The position numbers and the translations under genes were made by a program. A stretch of 33,471 nt of DNA from CAIYPH01 sp043744375 (lineage in GTDB: Bacteria; Pseudomonadota; Alphaproteobacteria; Acetobacterales; Acetobacteraceae), in contig JAYTUU010000035.1 of NCBI GenBank assembly GCA_043744375.1, positions 1 to 33,471 of the forward strand, given 5' to 3'. Shown piece by piece: positions 31,387-33,471 of the stretch. The notes under the pieces are model-generated. The model was not told where the DNA came from. It did no database searches and worked only from the letters and a program-made list of their open reading frames with translations. Numbering within the stretch: the first letter of the stretch is position 1; every line of letters starts with the position of its first letter.

Positions 31387-31731
31387 TCAACGCGGCTTCG
31401 CCCGTGTCGGGCCGCCAAAAAATCCCGGAATCCAGCGCTCGTTGCCGATATGGCCCTCGGCGTGGCCTTTCACCCAGCGATAGGTGAGCGGCCGGCTCTG
31501 CACGTAGCGCCCGCGCGACCAGAAAAACGCCGTGCCATTCCATTTCCATTGCCCCGGCGCCCATTCGTAGCTGCGTCCTGGCGAGGGCGGCACGGTCTCG
31601 TGGCGCGGCGGCGGGCGCAGGCGCGGGGCGAGCCGCAGGTACTCCTGCGCCTGGACGCGCGGCCCGGGCAGGCTCAGCAGCAACGCTGCGAGCATTGTCC
31701 GCCGTGCCAGGCGCGCCTTGCCGTCCTTCAT
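31387..31731 (-). CDS. Secreted WXXGXW (YXWGXW) repeat protein
   Basis: A 114-residue small secreted protein. The basic start KDGKARLARR leads into a hydrophobic signal LAALLLSLPGPRVQA with probable cleavage before QEYLRL (about residue 29); the Arg-Arg ahead of it could permit Tat export. The body carries aromatic WxxGxW-type units: YEWAPGQWKWNGTAFFWSRG (about 54-73), then TYRWVKGHAEG and NERWIPGFFGG, the YXWGXW-repeat family, whose function is not established (periplasmic or surface). The ATG at 31731 was preferred over the in-frame start at 31788, which overlaps the upstream gene. It begins 31 bp after the glycosyltransferase-like gene on the same strand. Confidence 0.8.
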   Translation of the reverse strand: MKDGKARLARRTMLAALLLSLPGPRVQAQEYLRLAPRLRPPPRHETVPPSPGRSYEWAPGQWKWNGTAFFWSRGRYVQSRPLTYRWVKGHAEGHIGNERWIPGFFGGPTRAKPR

Positions 31732-31762
31732 GCCCCGCCCTTCCGTTCGACCGGCGGGCAAA

Positions 31763-33223
31763 CTAGGCGGTGGCGGGCGCTCCGGCAATCCGCCGCGAAG
31801 CCGGCAGCAGCCCGACCGACCGCGCCGCGATCAGCCAGGGCAGCAGCAGAATGCCAAGCCAGCGATGGCCGGCATCTCCGGCGATGGCGAGAATATTATG
31901 GGTGTCGCCGGAGGCAAAGCGCGGCCAGATGTAGTTCGGCAGCGGATTGTCGTCCCAGATCGGCGCGCCCATCACGGTGGTCGCGCAGAGCGTGGAAATG
32001 GCCAGGCTGAGGGCGGCGAGAGCGAGCAACAGCGTGCGCATCGGCCGGCCGGCGTGGTCCCAGAGCGGGGCGAAGGCCAGCGCCAGGAACGGCAGGGCCG
32101 CGGTGAGATGGCGCGGCCCGGTGGAGGCGCCGCCATCCCAGTAGGCATAGCCGGCGTTGACGGCGAGGAAGATCAGCGGGATGGCGATGGTGAGCGCCAG
32201 CATCTCGGCCGGCAGGCGCCGGCTGGCGAACCATGCGAGCGGCGCCAATACCAGCAGCGGGCTCAGCAGCAGCAGGCCGCGCTTGCTGCCGATCAACAAC
32301 AGGGCGGCGACGTTCGGGTCCGGCCAGACGACACCGAACAAGCCGCGCTGCATGCCTTCGAAGCCGACCATGCGAGAGTATCCAACCTGGGTCACGCCCC
32401 CGAACACCATGGTGTTGTAGACCCCCATCGGGATCGCGGCGAGCACCCCGCCGGCCACCACGCAGGCAAGGATCGTCCAGACCTGCCGCGCCGGCCGCTG
32501 CCGTAGCCGCCAAAGCCCGGCGAGGGCGATCACCGCGACGCCCGCGCCGGCGGTGTATTCGATGACCATCGACCAGGACAGCACCGCACCCGCCAGCGCG
32601 CCATGAATGCGGGCCTGGCGCGGGTCGGCGGCATCGGAGGCGATGAGGACCGCGAGCAGGCCGAGCACCAGGCAGGCGCCGGTGGCGGCATGGCTGAAGA
32701 ACACGGTGGCATAGCCGAAGCCGGGCGTGCACAGAGCGAAGGCGAGCGTGGCGAACAACGCCCCTCCCCGTTCGGCCCCGACCCGGCGCGCGATCACATA
32801 CAGCGCAGCACCGCCGGCGGCCGACAGCGGTGCCACGGTCAGGATCGTCGTCAGGGTCGTGACGAGAATGTAGTAGAGCGAGAGCTGCCCATCGGCCACC
32901 AGCGCCGTGTCGAACCCGGCCATCCGGGAGACGAACTCCATGATCGCAACGAATGGCAGCGCCATCAGCGACAGCCCGGGCGCCTTGTCCAAATAGAAGT
33001 GGCCGTCCAGTTCCGCCTTGTCGACGGTGAAGTCGGCGATCGCGTCGATACTGGCGATATGGTCCTGGATGAGGGTCAGAACATAGCCCATCCGGCTGAT
33101 GCTATTATCGTTGAGCACCATGAAGCCGGGGCCGATCAGCGCATACGTCGCCCACAGCGCGGCGAACAGGGCGACGACGATCCGGCGATCATCGGGGCAA
33201 AGGGCGGCTCGGTCGGTTGGCAT
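31763..33223 (-). CDS. Multi-pass membrane protein, glycosyltransferase family 39/83-like
   Basis: A 486-residue membrane protein with about 10-12 helices. After helix 1 (about residues 14-34) comes a long loop containing LNDNSISRM and the charged segment DGHFYLDKAPGLSLMALPFV (about 73-92), a Lys-Ala-Pro-Gly pattern I know from GT-C type membrane glycosyltransferases. That fold uses polyprenyl-phosphate sugars to modify lipid or protein at the periplasmic face. Helix-rich blocks follow, with a hydrophilic region around AYWDGGASTGPRHLTAALPF near residue 355. The donor and acceptor are unknown. It is transcribed together with the WXXGXW gene; upstream lies the second palindromic repeat. Confidence 0.75.
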   Translation of the reverse strand: MPTDRAALCPDDRRIVVALFAALWATYALIGPGFMVLNDNSISRMGYVLTLIQDHIASIDAIADFTVDKAELDGHFYLDKAPGLSLMALPFVAIMEFVSRMAGFDTALVADGQLSLYYILVTTLTTILTVAPLSAAGGAALYVIARRVGAERGGALFATLAFALCTPGFGYATVFFSHAATGACLVLGLLAVLIASDAADPRQARIHGALAGAVLSWSMVIEYTAGAGVAVIALAGLWRLRQRPARQVWTILACVVAGGVLAAIPMGVYNTMVFGGVTQVGYSRMVGFEGMQRGLFGVVWPDPNVAALLLIGSKRGLLLLSPLLVLAPLAWFASRRLPAEMLALTIAIPLIFLAVNAGYAYWDGGASTGPRHLTAALPFLALAFAPLWDHAGRPMRTLLLALAALSLAISTLCATTVMGAPIWDDNPLPNYIWPRFASGDTHNILAIAGDAGHRWLGILLLPWLIAARSVGLLPASRRIAGAPATA

Positions 33224-33342
33224 TTGGTGTGCTCCAGGCTCGCCCGGACTGGAACACGCGGGGTGTTAAGGGGCGGTCAAGCCGCAGACCGCCGCAGGCA
33301 GGGCAATCAGGTGAAGCACGGCATTGCAGGTCTCGGCACTCA

Positions 33343-33378
33343 TCCTTCCCCTGATGGGCGTCCTTCCCCTGATGGGCG
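33343..33378. repeat. 18-bp perfect tandem duplication inside the repeat flank
   Basis: TCCTTCCCCTGATGGGCG is present at 33343-33360 and 33361-33378. The copy near vapBC (reverse strand, about 12120-12140) has only one unit, so this is a secondary slippage event specific to the right copy. Confidence 0.92.
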
Positions 33379-33465
33379 TCATTGCGAGCCCTTGCGAAGC
33401 AATCCAGCATCACCACAAGACCGTTCGGGCGGCTCTGGATTGCTTCGCAAGGGCTCGCAATGACG
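33377..33465. repeat. 89-bp palindromic repeat, copy 2 (inverted relative to copy 1)
   Basis: Arms 33377-33407 and 33435-33465 are the same perfect 31-bp inverted repeats as at 12038-12126, and the reverse-complemented loop differs at one base. The similarity to the left copy continues leftwards into the flank to about 33300 (GGTGAAGC, GCATTGCAG) and on the other side to the window edge (GTTGAG), so the element runs out of the window. It lies upstream of the membrane glycosyltransferase-like gene. Confidence 0.93.
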
Positions 33466-33471
33466 GTTGAG

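Noticed and set aside
31387..31731. Small WXXGXW gene as part of a new secretion system
   Set aside because: It is a widespread small repeat family with no partner genes except the membrane glycosyltransferase-like gene. The sequence does not support a system claim.

Overview
The window is GC-rich, tightly packed bacterial chromosome. The run erpA / dgt / argS / SPOR protein / nagZ / M50 protease / scpA / scpB / tatB / tatC / serS (about 19.1-30.4 kb) is a gene order I know from Alphaproteobacteria. Together with YajC next to a DUF815 ATPase, an NDUFAF6-like protein and a URC-type GTP cyclohydrolase II relative beside upp, it points to an alphaproteobacterium, plausibly Acetobacteraceae/Rhodospirillales. 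The family placement is inference; the class is fairly safe. No rRNA, tRNA, CRISPR array or transposase gene was seen.

Left accessory region (0.1-15.3 kb). An MFS exporter and an FMN reductase face a DMT permease and a His-rich cupin. Then comes a minus-strand operon, read right to left: a Tat-exported solute-binding protein, two sugar-type ABC permeases, an aldo/keto reductase, and the large and small subunits of a two-protein aconitase X. It looks like an uptake and oxidation/dehydration route for an unidentified polyol, sugar or sugar acid. It has no ATPase gene of its own. Upstream on the same strand are upp and a GTP cyclohydrolase II/Urc1-type gene that has lost its catalytic core by an in-frame internal deletion. 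On the plus strand follow a PhyH-family dioxygenase, a repeat-rich spacer, a VapBC toxin-antitoxin pair with a palindromic operator, and an LLM-type flavin oxidoreductase / epoxide hydrolase pair that ends in a glutathione S-transferase remnant.

Core region (15.3-31.1 kb). It holds an NDUFAF6-like squalene/phytoene synthase-fold protein, Fe/Mn superoxide dismutase, YajC, a DUF815 ATPase and a Gfo/Idh/MocA oxidoreductase. After these comes the conserved housekeeping block for translation (serS, argS), protein export (tatBC), chromosome segregation (scpAB), cell-wall recycling (nagZ), dNTP control (dgt), Fe-S delivery (erpA) and DNA repair (xth). Two decayed genes are embedded in it: a racemase-like remnant between tatC and serS, and a frameshifted secreted repeat protein beside nagZ.

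Right end (31.1-33.5 kb). A 216-bp inverted-repeat element is followed by a WXXGXW-type secreted protein and a multi-pass glycosyltransferase-like membrane protein. The last feature is a palindromic repeat that is the inverted copy of one beside vapBC, about 21 kb away. Recurring themes are short tandem duplications at or next to stop codons and in-frame internal deletions, which suggests replication-slippage remodelling at gene ends.
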